NCBI RefSeq assembly: GCF_003635165.1
Contig: NZ_ML058616.1
Span: forward strand, 62,001-126,000
DNA: 64,000 nt
DNA from: Burkholderia sp. Nafp2/4-1b
GTDB taxonomy: Bacteria > Pseudomonadota > Gammaproteobacteria > Burkholderiales > Burkholderiaceae
Direction: 5' to 3'
The position numbers and the translations under genes are program-made. This document shows positions 8,286 through 17,413 of this stretch, in pieces (position 1 is the stretch's first letter; each line of letters opens with the position of its first letter). The notes beneath the pieces were generated by a model, which was not told the DNA's origin, made no database searches, and saw nothing but the letters and a program-made list of their open reading frames with translations.

Positions 8286-9902
8286 TTATTCGACGTGCGG
8301 CGGTTGCTCGAACGTGTGGAACGGAGCCGGGCTCGGCACCGTCCACTCGAGGCCCGTCGCGCCATCCCACGGCTTGTCCGACGCCTTTTCGAGATCGCCG
8401 CCGCCACGGTAGGCCGGCAGCGCGACCGCGAACAGGAAGTACACCTGTGCGAGGCCGAAGCCGAATGCGCCGATCGTCGCAACCTGGTTGAAGTCCGTGA
8501 ACTGCGCCGGGTAGTCCGCATAGCGGCGCGGCATGCCCGCGAGACCGACGAAGTGCATCGGGAAGAACGTCAGGTTGAAGAAGATCATCGACGCCCAGAA
8601 GTGGATCTTGCCGCGCGTCTCGTTGTACATCCAGCCCGTCCACTTCGGTGCCCAGTAGTACCAGCCCGCGAACAGCGCGAACAGTGACCCGGCCACCAGC
8701 ACGTAGTGGAAGTGCGCGACCACGAAGTAAGTGCCGTGGTACTGGATGTCGAGCGGCGCCATCGCCAGCATCAGGCCCGTCAGGCCGCCGAACGTGAACA
8801 CGAACAGGAAGCCGATCGCGAACAGCATCGGGGTTTCGAACGTCATCGAGCCGCGCCACATCGTCGCGAGCCAGTTGAACACCTTCACGCCCGTCGGCAC
8901 GGCGATCAGCATCGTCGCGTACATGAAGAACAGCTGACCGGTGACCGGCATGCCCGTCGCGAACATGTGGTGCGCCCAGACCATGAACGACAGGATCGCG
9001 ATCGACGCCGTCGCGTACACCATCGAGCTATAGCCGAACAGCGTCTTGCGTGCGAACGCCGGGATCACCTGCGACACGATCCCGAACGCCGGCAGAATCA
9101 TGATGTACACCTCGGGGTGGCCGAAGAACCAGAAGATGTGCTGGTACATCACCGGGTCACCGCCGCCTGCCGCGTTGAAGAACGACGTGCCGAAGTGGCG
9201 GTCGAACAGCACCATCGTGATCGCGCCTGCCAGAACCGGCATCACGGCGATCAGCAGGTACGCGGTGATCAGCCACGTCCACGCGAACATCGGCATCTTC
9301 ATCAGCGTCATGCCCGGTGCGCGCATGTTCAGGATCGTCACGACGATGTTGATCCCGCCCATGATCGACGACGCGCCCATGATGTGGACCGCGAAGATCG
9401 CGAAGTCCATGCCCGGGCCCATCTGCGTCGACAGCGGTGCGTACAGCGTCCAGCCGGCGGCCGTCGCGCCGCCCGGCGCGAAGAACGAACCGACCAGCAG
9501 CACGGCCGCGACCGGCAGCAGCCAGAAGCTGAAGTTGTTCATCCGCGCAAATGCCATGTCGGACGCGCCGATCTGCAGCGGAATCATCCAGTTCGCGAAG
9601 CCGACGAACGCCGGCATGATCGCGCCGAACACCATGATCAGGCCGTGCATCGTCGTGAGTTCGTTGAAGAACTCCGGACGCATGATCTGCAGGCCCGGCT
9701 CGAACAGCTCGAGACGGATGCCGAGTGCCATCACGCCGCCCGACAGGAACATGATGAACGAGAACAGCAGGTACAGCGTACCGATGTCCTTGTGGTTGGT
9801 GGCGAACAGCCAGCGCCGCCAGCCGTGCGGTGTTTCGTGCGCGTGGTCGTCGTGCGCGTGGCCCGTGTGGTCCGCGGCTACGTCGTGCCCGATGCTAGAC
9901 AT
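8286..9902 (-). CDS. ctaD: Cytochrome c oxidase subunit I
   Basis: This encodes the 538-residue catalytic subunit I of the aa3-type oxidase, which holds heme a and the heme a3-CuB centre and pumps protons. About twelve membrane helices are visible. The CuB/heme histidines are recognisable in MHGLIMVFG, WFFGHPEVYIMILPAFG (His-Pro-Glu-Val-Tyr cross-link motif) and WAHHMFATG, and the last pair in VAHFHYVL. FANWMIPLQIGASDMAF is also typical. The first ~30 residues carry a His/Asp-rich stretch (HDVAADHTGHAHDDHAHE) before helix I, which is not part of the catalytic core and may be a metal-rich tail. It is transcribed after ctaC with a 43-bp gap. Confidence 0.97.
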   Translation of the reverse strand: MSSIGHDVAADHTGHAHDDHAHETPHGWRRWLFATNHKDIGTLYLLFSFIMFLSGGVMALGIRLELFEPGLQIMRPEFFNELTTMHGLIMVFGAIMPAFVGFANWMIPLQIGASDMAFARMNNFSFWLLPVAAVLLVGSFFAPGGATAAGWTLYAPLSTQMGPGMDFAIFAVHIMGASSIMGGINIVVTILNMRAPGMTLMKMPMFAWTWLITAYLLIAVMPVLAGAITMVLFDRHFGTSFFNAAGGGDPVMYQHIFWFFGHPEVYIMILPAFGIVSQVIPAFARKTLFGYSSMVYATASIAILSFMVWAHHMFATGMPVTGQLFFMYATMLIAVPTGVKVFNWLATMWRGSMTFETPMLFAIGFLFVFTFGGLTGLMLAMAPLDIQYHGTYFVVAHFHYVLVAGSLFALFAGWYYWAPKWTGWMYNETRGKIHFWASMIFFNLTFFPMHFVGLAGMPRRYADYPAQFTDFNQVATIGAFGFGLAQVYFLFAVALPAYRGGGDLEKASDKPWDGATGLEWTVPSPAPFHTFEQPPHVE

Positions 9903-9945
9903 GAGAATCTCCTAATGCGAATACGTCGACTAACTCAGCGACACG

Positions 9946-11523
9946 TCAAGCCGCCGGCCCGATCTCGACACGCCGGGCTTCCTTGGCGTCAGCCCCACCC
10001 GTGATCGTTTCCGGCTTTTTGAGAATAATGTGGTCTTCCGCCACGCCTGCTGCCTTCAGCGCGTCGCGCACGGCTTGTGCGCGATGCTTGGCGAGTTCGG
10101 CGTTGGCGTCGGCCGAGCCCGTCTTGTCGGTGAAACCCGACAGCGCGAGCTTCGCGTCCGGATGTGCCTTCGCATAGTCGGCCGCTGCCGCGATCGCCGC
10201 CTTCGCGTCGGCCGGCAGCACGCTCTTGCCCGTTTCGAAGTAGATCGTCGACACGGCCGCCGCAGCCGATGCCGACGCTGCCGCCGGCTGCTCGGCCGCG
10301 CCCGACGCGGCTTGCGCCGGTGCCGAGGCCGCTTCGGCCGGCGCCGCTGCGCCTGCCGTGTCTTCCGGCATCTTGCCGTTGCGCGCGTCAGCCACTTGCT
10401 TCGGCTGCAGCAGATCGTTCTTGTGGTTGCCCCACGAGTTGCGCTCGTACGTGATGACCGATGCGATGTCGAGGTCCGACAGCGACGCCCACGACGGCAT
10501 TGCACCCTTGCCGTGCAGCACGCGCTCGACGTGACCGGCGATCGGGCCGTTCACGATCGGGCTGCCGTCCATCGCCGGGAAGGCGCCGAGGCCCTTGCCG
10601 CTCACCTGGTGGCAGGCCGCGCAGTTCGCCTTGTAGACTTCCTCGCCGTGCGCGACGAGTTCGGCCATCGTGTACACCTTGTTCGGATCGACCGCTGCGC
10701 CCGCCAGCTTGGCCTTCTGCGCGGTCACCCACTTCGCGTAGTCGTCTTCCGACAGCACTTCGACCACGACCGGCATGAACGCGTGTTCCTTGCCGCACAG
10801 TTCGGTACAGAAGCCGCGGAACGTGCCGACCTTGTCGGCCTTGAACCACGTATCGCGCACGAAGCCGGGGATCGCATCCTGCTTCACGCCGAACGCGGGC
10901 ACGTACCACGAGTGAACGACGTCGTTCGCGGTCGTGATGATGCGGATCTTCTTGTTGACCGGCACGACGAGCGGATTGTCGACTTCCTGCAGGTAAGTCT
11001 CGGTAATCGCCTTCTTGCCCATCACCTCGTCACGCGGCGTGCTGAGCGTCGACAGGAAGCCGATGCCCTCGCCCGGACCCTTCACGTAGTCGTAGCCCCA
11101 CTTCCACTGGTAGCCGGTGACCTTGATCGTGAGATCGGCGTTGGTCGTGTCCTTCATCGCGACGACGGCCTTCGTGGCCGGCAGCGCCATCAGCACGACG
11201 ATGATGAACGGCACGATCGTCCAGATGATTTCGACGGTCGTGCTTTCATGGAAATTGGCGGCCTTGTGGCCTTTGGATTTGCGGTGCGCGAAGATCGAAT
11301 AGAACATCACGCCGAACACGCCGACGAAGATCACCGTACACAGGATCAGCATCATCGTGTGGAGATCGTAGAGCTCCTCGGCGATTTTCGTGACCGGCGG
11401 CTGAAAGTTGATCTCGTTGACGCGGGGGCCGCCCGGGCTATCACCGACCGCCAGAGCAGCGCCGGCAAAGAGCAATCCGCTGCATGCCAGCACGCCCGTG
11501 AGGGCTCGCTTGATTGTTTTCAT
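9946..11523 (-). CDS. ctaC: Cytochrome c oxidase subunit II with cytochrome c and OmpA-like domains
   Basis: This encodes a 525-residue subunit II carrying three periplasmic parts. After a signal peptide and two membrane helices (about 45-65 and 85-105) comes the cupredoxin domain with the CuA ligands in GFCTELCGKEHAFM (about 235-247). A mono-heme cytochrome c domain has CAACH near residue 300. An Ala/Pro/Glu linker (about 380-420) leads to a C-terminal domain with OmpA-like features: IYFETGKSVLP, LSGFTDKTGSADANAELAKHRAQ and the ending ARRVEIGPA. The fused caa3-like cytochrome c is common; the OmpA-type end is the odd part. The ATG at 11523 has an AAGGA ribosome site and is preferred over one 24 bp upstream. 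Confidence 0.94.
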   Translation of the reverse strand: MKTIKRALTGVLACSGLLFAGAALAVGDSPGGPRVNEINFQPPVTKIAEELYDLHTMMLILCTVIFVGVFGVMFYSIFAHRKSKGHKAANFHESTTVEIIWTIVPFIIVVLMALPATKAVVAMKDTTNADLTIKVTGYQWKWGYDYVKGPGEGIGFLSTLSTPRDEVMGKKAITETYLQEVDNPLVVPVNKKIRIITTANDVVHSWYVPAFGVKQDAIPGFVRDTWFKADKVGTFRGFCTELCGKEHAFMPVVVEVLSEDDYAKWVTAQKAKLAGAAVDPNKVYTMAELVAHGEEVYKANCAACHQVSGKGLGAFPAMDGSPIVNGPIAGHVERVLHGKGAMPSWASLSDLDIASVITYERNSWGNHKNDLLQPKQVADARNGKMPEDTAGAAAPAEAASAPAQAASGAAEQPAAASASAAAAVSTIYFETGKSVLPADAKAAIAAAADYAKAHPDAKLALSGFTDKTGSADANAELAKHRAQAVRDALKAAGVAEDHIILKKPETITGGADAKEARRVEIGPAA

Positions 11524-11603
11524 AGCATCCTTACCCAAAATTTCCATTCAAACCCTCCCCCGTCGCAAGACGCCGGCCTGTTCCGGCCGGTGCCCGCGCC
11601 TCG

Positions 11604-12089
11604 TCAGCCGCAGCGCCTGAGCGACACGCGCAGTTCGTCGGCGAACTGCGCACGCTTGTACTGCGCGAGATGCTGCCCGATTACGACGGTCTGCCCGCGC
11701 GATACCAGTCGAATCGGATCGCGTGGCGTCGCACCCGGCTCGACCCGCACCCAGCGCGGGTTGAATTCGATCTGCGTGAACCGCTCCGCATCCATCCGCT
11801 CGATCACGAGCCGGTGCGGAAACAGCCTGATGCGCTCGTAATCGACCGCATGGCGTGCATAGATCGCAAACGCGACCCCTACCGCCAGCAATTCGATTCC
11901 GGTGAAGGGCATGACGAGCCACGCTCCCCGCCACATCAGCAACGCCGCGATCACCAGCGAGAAGCCCGCGAGCGACGCGTAAAACAGCACGAACTGGCGC
12001 GGCGACACCGAACAGTTGCGTTTCATCAGCCACTCTGCGAGGACCGGTTCGCTGTTCGTCGTCTCCGCCAAACCCCTTGCTGCTCCCAT
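11604..12089 (-). CDS. DUF2244 membrane protein
   Basis: This encodes a 161-residue DUF2244 protein, first gene of the oxidase transcript. Two adjacent membrane helices (about 34-75) follow the family pattern MKRNCSVSPRQFVLFY, and the rest is a cytoplasmic domain with FPHRLVIERM and EFNPRWVRVE. DUF2244 proteins often precede ctaC in alpha- and beta-proteobacteria, and the function is unknown. The open frame continues upstream, but the ATG at 12089 has a GTGAGG ribosome site and leaves the sigma70-type promoter at 12178-12206 outside the gene. Confidence 0.82.
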   Translation of the reverse strand: MGAARGLAETTNSEPVLAEWLMKRNCSVSPRQFVLFYASLAGFSLVIAALLMWRGAWLVMPFTGIELLAVGVAFAIYARHAVDYERIRLFPHRLVIERMDAERFTQIEFNPRWVRVEPGATPRDPIRLVSRGQTVVIGQHLAQYKRAQFADELRVSLRRCG

Positions 12090-12177
12090 CGCCGCCTCAC
12101 GCGAATGGCATGCGATGCATGCCTGCATCGGACTCGCCGCCCCTTGTTGCGGGGACCCCGGGACGACAAGCTGACGC

Positions 12178-12206
12178 ATTATAGGCGGGTTCAATGGCAT
12201 CCACAA
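12178..12206 (-). promoter_or_regulatory. Sigma70-type promoter for DUF2244-ctaC
   Basis: On the minus strand a perfect TATAAT (complement of 12178-12183) is preceded at exactly 17 bp by TTGTGG (complement of 12201-12206). The predicted start is about 80 bp upstream of the DUF2244 ATG. It would drive the oxidase block. Confidence 0.6.
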
Positions 12207-12323
12207 GCAAGCGGCTATCGGCCCGCGAGCCAAGCGCCACAAGCTTTCCGGCCGTTTTTGCCGCCAATTCGACCCCGCTTTGCGCCGCTAATTTCGGACA
12301 TAACAAAACCCCTCTTTACCGCT

Positions 12324-13289
12324 TTACCGATTCTTCGGCCGCCCCTTGCCGATATCTTCGATGCGCACGATCCCGTGGCCCTCCGCGGTCGTACGCGGCA
12401 CGGCCTTCCACGCGTGGCCGTAGATCACTTCGAATGTCAGGGCAATCGTGCCGTCCGCGCGCCGGCGGGCTTCCAGCGCGTCGCCGAGCGCCGCGCGAAA
12501 GCGCCGCGTCGCGTGCTGCGGCACCGCGCGATCGAACGGATAGGCGCCCCAGCGGCGCACGTCGGCCAGCAGGGAATCGGCGGTCTTGTACGTGACGGTC
12601 AGCACTTCCTGGTCCATCACCGGAATCTCGAAGCCGCTCTCGACGAGCATGTCGCCGAGGTCGTGCATGTCGACGAAATCGATCACGCGCGCGGCGCCCG
12701 GCGCGATGCCGAGCGCCGCTTCGGCGTCCGCGCAGGCCGCGCGCAGTTCGCGCAGCGTGTCGGGGCCGAGCGTGCTGAACATCAGCAGGCCGTTCACGCG
12801 CAGCACGCGCTGCCATTCGGGGAACACCGTATCGGGACGCGAATGCCAGTGCAGCGCGAGATTCGACCAGATCAGGTCGAACGCGCCGGCCGCGAACGGC
12901 AGCATCGAGAAGTCGGCCTGCGCGACGCGCGGGCCGCGCTGGCCCAGCGCCCGGCCGAGCGACGCGGGCAGCCAGCGGCGCCAGCTCGTCTGCTCGACCT
13001 CGCGCTGGCCCGCCCGCGCGAGCATCGCGCCGGACAGGTCGACGCCGAACACCGGGGCTTCGGGAAAGCGCGCGCGCAGCGCCGGCAGGTCGTCGCCCGG
13101 GCCGCAGCCCGCATCGAGCACGGCCGCGGGGCTCACCTTGATGTATTCGAGGCGCTCGTTCATCCGCTGCGCGATCTCGCGCGGCAGGAACGCGACCGCG
13201 TCGAACGCGGCGGCACGGCGATCGAAGATGCGCCGCAAACGCCGGGCGTCATTGGCCGGACGGCCGGTTGAAGTCGAAGCTGGGGACAT
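12324..13289 (-). CDS. BioC-like SAM-dependent methyltransferase
   Basis: This encodes a 321-residue class I methyltransferase resembling malonyl-ACP O-methyltransferase BioC, which masks malonyl-ACP to start pimeloyl (biotin) synthesis. The SAM site motif I is VLDAGCGPGDDLP, motif II region is VFGVDLSGAML, and motif IV region is FDLIWSNLALHWH, the last being characteristic of BioC-type enzymes. It is longer than E. coli BioC (251) because of inserts and a C-terminal part (VIYGHAWKAVP). No biotin genes are adjacent, so another acyl-carrier or quinone-type substrate is possible. The ATG at 13289 is chosen; an in-frame GTG is at 13298. It diverges from comF. Confidence 0.75.
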   Translation of the reverse strand: MSPASTSTGRPANDARRLRRIFDRRAAAFDAVAFLPREIAQRMNERLEYIKVSPAAVLDAGCGPGDDLPALRARFPEAPVFGVDLSGAMLARAGQREVEQTSWRRWLPASLGRALGQRGPRVAQADFSMLPFAAGAFDLIWSNLALHWHSRPDTVFPEWQRVLRVNGLLMFSTLGPDTLRELRAACADAEAALGIAPGAARVIDFVDMHDLGDMLVESGFEIPVMDQEVLTVTYKTADSLLADVRRWGAYPFDRAVPQHATRRFRAALGDALEARRRADGTIALTFEVIYGHAWKAVPRTTAEGHGIVRIEDIGKGRPKNR

Positions 13290-13372
13290 GTCGGGCACAC
13301 TGGCGAAGAGCCCGAAGTATACTCGCTCGCCTCGCAGCCTTCATCGAGGCGGGGCCGCCAGGAGTGTTCGCG

Positions 13373-14185
13373 ATGAATCGCAGTTCCACCCCGCGCCCAG
13401 TGCGCGTCGTTTTGTCGCAGGTTCGCGTGCTGGCCGCGCGCGTCGTCGCGCTCGCGTGGCCGAACCGGTGCGCGCTGTGCGGCAATTTGTCACGCACGGT
13501 GATTTGCAGCGCGTGCGACGCCGCACACTGGAATGAAGCGCGGCTGCGCTGTGACGTCTGCGCGGTGCCGCTGGGTGTCGGGCGGCCGCGGCTGCACGGC
13601 GCTCGCGCGCGGCACGGCAAGTCGGGCTCCGCGTCCGCGTACCGGTGCGACGCGTGCCGCGCGACGCCGCCGCCGTTCGATGCGACGCTCGCGCTCGCCG
13701 ACTACCGCGCGCCGCTCGACGCGCTCGCGCGCAGCCTGAAGTTTCACGCGCGGCTCGCGCTGGGCGCAGAATTCGCGGCCCGCCTCGCGCAGCGGATCGA
13801 CGACACCGACGCGATGCACGAAGCCGGCGGCTTCGACGTGATCGCACCGGTGCCGCTGTCGCACGGACGGCTCGTCGCGCGCGGCTACAACCAGGCGTGG
13901 GCGATTGCGCGACCGCTCGCGCGCCGGCTCGGCGTGCACGCCGATGCCGCGTTGCTCGCCCGCGTGGCCGAAACCGCACCGCAGTCGCGGCTCGACCGGC
14001 GCGCGCGACGCGACAACGTGATGGCCGCGTTCGCGGTGGCCGGCGATGTCGCCGGCCGCCACGTCGCGCTGGTCGACGACGTGATGACGTCCGGCGCGAC
14101 GCTCGCGGCCGCCGCGCACGCATTGAAGACGGCGGGTGCCGCACGCGTGACGAATCTGGTTGCACTGCGCACCGCCCGGGATTAA
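13373..14185 (+). CDS. comF: ComF-family phosphoribosyltransferase-like protein
   Basis: This encodes a 270-residue ComF/GntX-family protein, implicated in uptake and processing of DNA during competence. The N-terminal zinc-binding double-CxxC region is seen in CALCG and CSAC, then CDVC and CDAC. The C-terminal phosphoribosyltransferase fold keeps the PRPP-loop signature VALVDDVMTSGATL, with GYNQAWAIARPLARRLG as the other family hallmark. The ATG at 13373 has an AGGAG ribosome site. trmL follows at 115 bp on the same strand. comM, the other competence-related gene in the window, is far away. Confidence 0.9.
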   Translation: MNRSSTPRPVRVVLSQVRVLAARVVALAWPNRCALCGNLSRTVICSACDAAHWNEARLRCDVCAVPLGVGRPRLHGARARHGKSGSASAYRCDACRATPPPFDATLALADYRAPLDALARSLKFHARLALGAEFAARLAQRIDDTDAMHEAGGFDVIAPVPLSHGRLVARGYNQAWAIARPLARRLGVHADAALLARVAETAPQSRLDRRARRDNVMAAFAVAGDVAGRHVALVDDVMTSGATLAAAAHALKTAGAARVTNLVALRTARD

Positions 14186-14299
14186 TTAGATAGAGAGTAG
14201 AGAGGCCGGCCGCCCGCACGCGCCGCCGGCCGTCACGAACCGGTCGGCCGGGAAGAAATGCACGTTGCTTCGTCCCGGCCGGCCCAGCCAGATCCAACC

Positions 14300-14770
14300 A
14301 TGTTCAACGTCGTCCTCGTCGCCCCCGAAATTCCGCCGAACACCGGCAACGTGATCCGCCTGTGCGCCAACACCGGCGCGCGCCTGCACCTGATCGAGCC
14401 GCTCGGCTTTCCGCTCGACGACGCGAAGATGCGCCGCGCGGGCCTCGACTATCACGAGTACGCGCAAATGCGCGTGCACCGCGACTGGGACGCGTTCGTC
14501 GCGGCCGAAACGCCCGACCCCGCGCGGATGTTCGCGTTCACGACCCGCGGCTCGGGCCGCTTCCACAATCACGCATTCGTGCCCGGCGACTGGTTCGTGT
14601 TCGGCTCGGAAACGCGCGGCCTGCCGGCCGACCTGCTCGAGCGCTTCCCGAACGAACAGCGCGTGCGCCTGCCGATGCGGCCCGGCAACCGCAGCCTGAA
14701 CCTGTCGAATACGGTCGCGGTGGTCGTGTTCGAGGCATGGCGCCAGGCCGGCTTCGAAGGCGGCGCGTGA
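14300..14770 (+). CDS. trmL: tRNA (cytidine(34)-2'-O)-methyltransferase
   Basis: This encodes a 156-residue TrmL/YibK, a minimal SPOUT (trefoil-knot) methyltransferase that 2'-O-methylates the wobble base of leucine tRNAs. The knot signatures are intact: PEIPPNTGNVIRLCANTG at the start, FVFGSETRGLP in the middle and IP/LPMRPGNRSLNLSNTVAVVVFE at the end. Length equals the E. coli enzyme. The ATG at 14300 is directly before MFNVVLVAPEIP. It is followed by the convergent macrodomain gene. Confidence 0.95.
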   Translation: MFNVVLVAPEIPPNTGNVIRLCANTGARLHLIEPLGFPLDDAKMRRAGLDYHEYAQMRVHRDWDAFVAAETPDPARMFAFTTRGSGRFHNHAFVPGDWFVFGSETRGLPADLLERFPNEQRVRLPMRPGNRSLNLSNTVAVVVFEAWRQAGFEGGA

Positions 14771-14819
14771 CAACGGCCCGGACTGCCAGGCCGCGCCGCG
14801 CAGCCGGACGCACTAGATA

Positions 14820-15344
14820 CTAGATGCGCGCGAGCCGCGCGCGATACAGGTCGTATATGTCGGATGAAAAGCACGCGAACACCACGCGTGCGAGATTCGG
14901 CGCTTGCGGCAGCATTTCGACGACCGTGCCGACCGCGATGTCGACGGCCTCGTCGGCCGGATAGCGATAGATGCCGCAACTGATTGCCGGGAACGCGATC
15001 GACGTCGCCGCCACGTCCTCGGCCAGCTCGATCGCGCGCCGGTAGCACGCGGCAAGCAGCTCGGGCTCGCCGCGCCCACCGCCGTACCACACCGGGCCGA
15101 CCGCATGAATCACGTAGCGCGCCGGCAACCCGTGGCCGCGCGTGAGCTTCGCGTCACCGGTGTCGCAGCCGCCGAGCGTACGGCATTCCGCGAGCAGGCC
15201 CGGGCCGGCCGCGCGATGGATCGCGCCGTCGACCCCGCCGCCGCCTAGCAGCGAACCGTTCGCGGCGTTGACGATCGCGTCGACCTCGAGCGTCGTGATG
15301 TCGACGAGTTGCGCGTCGAATGTGGTGGAACCAATCTGCAGCAT
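14820..15344 (-). CDS. Macrodomain protein (ADP-ribose binding/hydrolase)
   Basis: This encodes a 174-residue stand-alone macrodomain of the YmdB/MacroD type, which binds ADP-ribose and typically removes O-acetyl or mono-ADP-ribosyl groups. Family motifs are IVNAANGSLLGGGGVDGAIHRAAG (the ribose-binding loop), GDAKLTRGHGLPARYVIHAVGP and FPAISCGIYRYP. The ATG at 15344 has a GGGAGGG ribosome site. Upstream the frame stays open, but the sequence before it has no family similarity. The spacer 15345-15529 up to gpsA holds no gene I can support. Confidence 0.92.
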   Translation of the reverse strand: MLQIGSTTFDAQLVDITTLEVDAIVNAANGSLLGGGGVDGAIHRAAGPGLLAECRTLGGCDTGDAKLTRGHGLPARYVIHAVGPVWYGGGRGEPELLAACYRRAIELAEDVAATSIAFPAISCGIYRYPADEAVDIAVGTVVEMLPQAPNLARVVFACFSSDIYDLYRARLARI

Positions 15345-15529
15345 GACACCCTCCCGAAACGCCGGAGACGGTTCAAGCGTAGTGCGCTTTCGCGCCGTCC
15401 GCTTTGCGCGAGCGCGCGCAGCCGCAGAAAGCGGCGTGATGCTCATCAACCGTAGCGGGACGTCGCCCGCAGCCGGAGCCCCGGCCCTGACGGCTGCGCC
15501 ACTGATCCGCGGACCGAGATGGGTCGCGC

Positions 15530-16528
15530 CTATTCCGCGCGCGCGTCGCGCCGCAGCAGGCCGCTGACCGCATCGCGCGGTGCGACGCCGTCGAACAGCA
15601 CGCCGCACACGGCTTCGGTGATCGGCATTTCGATCGACTGAGCGCGCGCGAGCGCGAGCACCGCCTGCGCGCAGCGCACGCCTTCGGCCACGTGGCCGAG
15701 TGCGCCGAGGATGTCGTTCAGCGAGCGGCCGGCCGCCAGTTGCAGGCCGACCGTGCGATTGCGCGACAGGTCGCCCGTCGCGGTAAGGATCAGGTCGCCG
15801 AGGCCCGTGAGCCCGGTGAAGGTTTCGGCACGGCCGCCGAGCGCGACGCCGAGGCGCGACATTTCGGCGAGGCCGCGCGTGACCAGCGCGGCGCGGGCGT
15901 TCAGCCCGAGCCCGAGCCCGTCGGCGATGCCGGTCGCGATCGCCAGCACGTTCTTCACCGCGCCGCCGACCTCGACGCCGACGACGTCATCGCCCGTATA
16001 GATCCGCATCGCGCCGTGATGAAACGCGGCGAGCGTGCGCTCGCGGCATTCGGCGGACGCGCTCGCGACCGTCAGCGCGACGGGCAGCGCGAGCCCGACC
16101 TCGCGGGCAAAGCTCGGCCCCGACAGCACGCCGTTGCTGTGCTGCCCGGGCAGTTCGGCCGCGATCACCTGGTGAGGCAGCAGATGCGTGTCGGCCTCGA
16201 AGCCCTTGCAGACCCACACGACGTGCGCGGGCACGCAGCCCGCGTTGCGCATCGCACCGAACAGCGTGCGCAGGCCGGCCACCGGCGCGGCGATCACGCA
16301 CAGCGCGTCGTCCGCGGCCCCGTGCGCGAGCGCGGCGCCGAGATCGGCGTCGTAGCGCAGCGCATCGGGCAGCGCGATGCCGTCGAGATAACGGGAATTT
16401 TCGTGCCGGGCCTGCAGCCCGGCGATCAGCGCGGCGTCGCGCGCCCAGAGAAGCGTGTCGTGCCGCGCGGCCAGATGGCCCGCGAGCGCGGTGCCCCAGG
16501 CACCGGCGCCGAGAACGGCTACTTTCAT
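15530..16528 (-). CDS. gpsA: NAD(P)-dependent glycerol-3-phosphate dehydrogenase
   Basis: This encodes a 332-residue GpsA, which reduces dihydroxyacetone phosphate to sn-glycerol-3-phosphate for phospholipid synthesis. The N-terminal Rossmann motif is VLGAGAWGTALAGHLA. Other hallmarks are VWVCKGFE, LSGPSFAREV, GGAVKNVLAIATGIADGLGLG (active-site lysine region) and TGLGDLILTATGDLSRNR. The ATG at 16528 begins MKVAVLGAG, as is typical. It follows secB after 26 bp, probably in one transcript, as secB-gpsA linkage is common in proteobacteria. Confidence 0.96.
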   Translation of the reverse strand: MKVAVLGAGAWGTALAGHLAARHDTLLWARDAALIAGLQARHENSRYLDGIALPDALRYDADLGAALAHGAADDALCVIAAPVAGLRTLFGAMRNAGCVPAHVVWVCKGFEADTHLLPHQVIAAELPGQHSNGVLSGPSFAREVGLALPVALTVASASAECRERTLAAFHHGAMRIYTGDDVVGVEVGGAVKNVLAIATGIADGLGLGLNARAALVTRGLAEMSRLGVALGGRAETFTGLTGLGDLILTATGDLSRNRTVGLQLAAGRSLNDILGALGHVAEGVRCAQAVLALARAQSIEMPITEAVCGVLFDGVAPRDAVSGLLRRDARAE

Positions 16529-16554
16529 ACCCAGCACCGGTCCGGAGTGAAACG

Positions 16555-17046
16555 TCAGTTCAGCGTCGTGCCGTTCGGCGCGCCGTTCGGTGCGCCTGCT
16601 GCACCGGCCTGCTGCTGAAGCTGCGCGAGGCGTTGCTCGTACAGCGCCTGGAAGTTGATTTCCGCCAGGTGGATCGGCGGGAAGCCTGCACGGGTGATCG
16701 CGTCGGCGATGTTCGAGCGCAGGTACGGGAACAGGATCGTCGGGCACGCGATGCCGACGAGCGGGTCGAGCTGTTCGTCCGGAATGTTGCGAATGTCGAA
16801 AATGCCGGCCTGCTTCGCTTCGATCAGGAACGCGACCTTGTCCTTCACCTTCGCGGTGACCGTGCCGGACACGACGACTTCGAACACGCTTTCCGCGAGG
16901 CGTTCGGCCTTGACGTCGACTTCGACTTCAACCGACGGCATGTCCTGCTCGAGGAAGATCGCCGGCGAATTCGGCTGCTCGAGCGACATATCCTTCAGGT
17001 AGACGCGCTGGATGTTGAAGAACGGTTGGTTTTCGACGTCGGACAT
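16555..17046 (-). CDS. secB: Protein-export chaperone SecB
   Basis: This encodes a 163-residue SecB, the tetrameric cytoplasmic chaperone that keeps preproteins unfolded and delivers them to SecA. The family pattern is visible from FNIQRVYLKDMSLEQPN to VGIACPTILFPYLRSNIADAITRAGFPPIHLAEINF. A short Gln/Ala/Pro-rich tail ends GAPNGTTLN. The gene lies in the order rhodanese-grxC-secB-gpsA, a conserved proteobacterial arrangement; grxC ends 106 bp upstream. Confidence 0.97.
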   Translation of the reverse strand: MSDVENQPFFNIQRVYLKDMSLEQPNSPAIFLEQDMPSVEVEVDVKAERLAESVFEVVVSGTVTAKVKDKVAFLIEAKQAGIFDIRNIPDEQLDPLVGIACPTILFPYLRSNIADAITRAGFPPIHLAEINFQALYEQRLAQLQQQAGAAGAPNGAPNGTTLN

Positions 17047-17152
17047 GGTGTTTCCCTAAAAATGGTGACGGGGCGGCCGGCTTCACGCCGACCGCCTCGG
17101 TTGGATCCTGTGCGCCCAAGCCGCGGCGCGGCCGGCGGCCATTCTGCCCTAA

Positions 17153-17413
17153 TCAGGCCGCTTGCAGAAGCGGCAAGAGCCCGCCTTCGCGGTCGAGCTT
17201 CGACAGATCGTCGTAACCGCCGACGTGCGTGTCGCCGATATAGATCTGCGGCACCGTACGACGGCCCGTGCGCGACATCATTTCGTCACGGCGGGCCGGC
17301 TCGCGGTCGATCAGCACCTTTTCGATCTGCTCGACGCCGCGCAGCTTCAGCAGGCGCTCGGCCTGGATGCAATACGGACACACCTGCGTGCTGTACATCA
17401 AAACCTTGTTCAC
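17153..17413 (-). CDS. grxC: Glutaredoxin 3
   Basis: This encodes an 86-residue glutaredoxin, a glutathione-dependent disulfide reductase. The active site is CPYC in YSTQVCPYCIQAERLL, and the glutathione-binding TVPQIYIG and GGYDDLSKLDREG motifs are intact. The start is a GTG at 17413, where GTGA overlaps the stop codon of the upstream rhodanese gene, indicating translational coupling. An ATG five codons later is the alternative but would cut the first beta strand. Confidence 0.93.
   Translation of the reverse strand: MNKVLMYSTQVCPYCIQAERLLKLRGVEQIEKVLIDREPARRDEMMSRTGRRTVPQIYIGDTHVGGYDDLSKLDREGGLLPLLQAA

Noticed and set aside
13317..13324. AGTATACT as a shared -10 of comF and the methyltransferase gene.
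   Set aside because: No -35 element with proper spacing is found on either strand.
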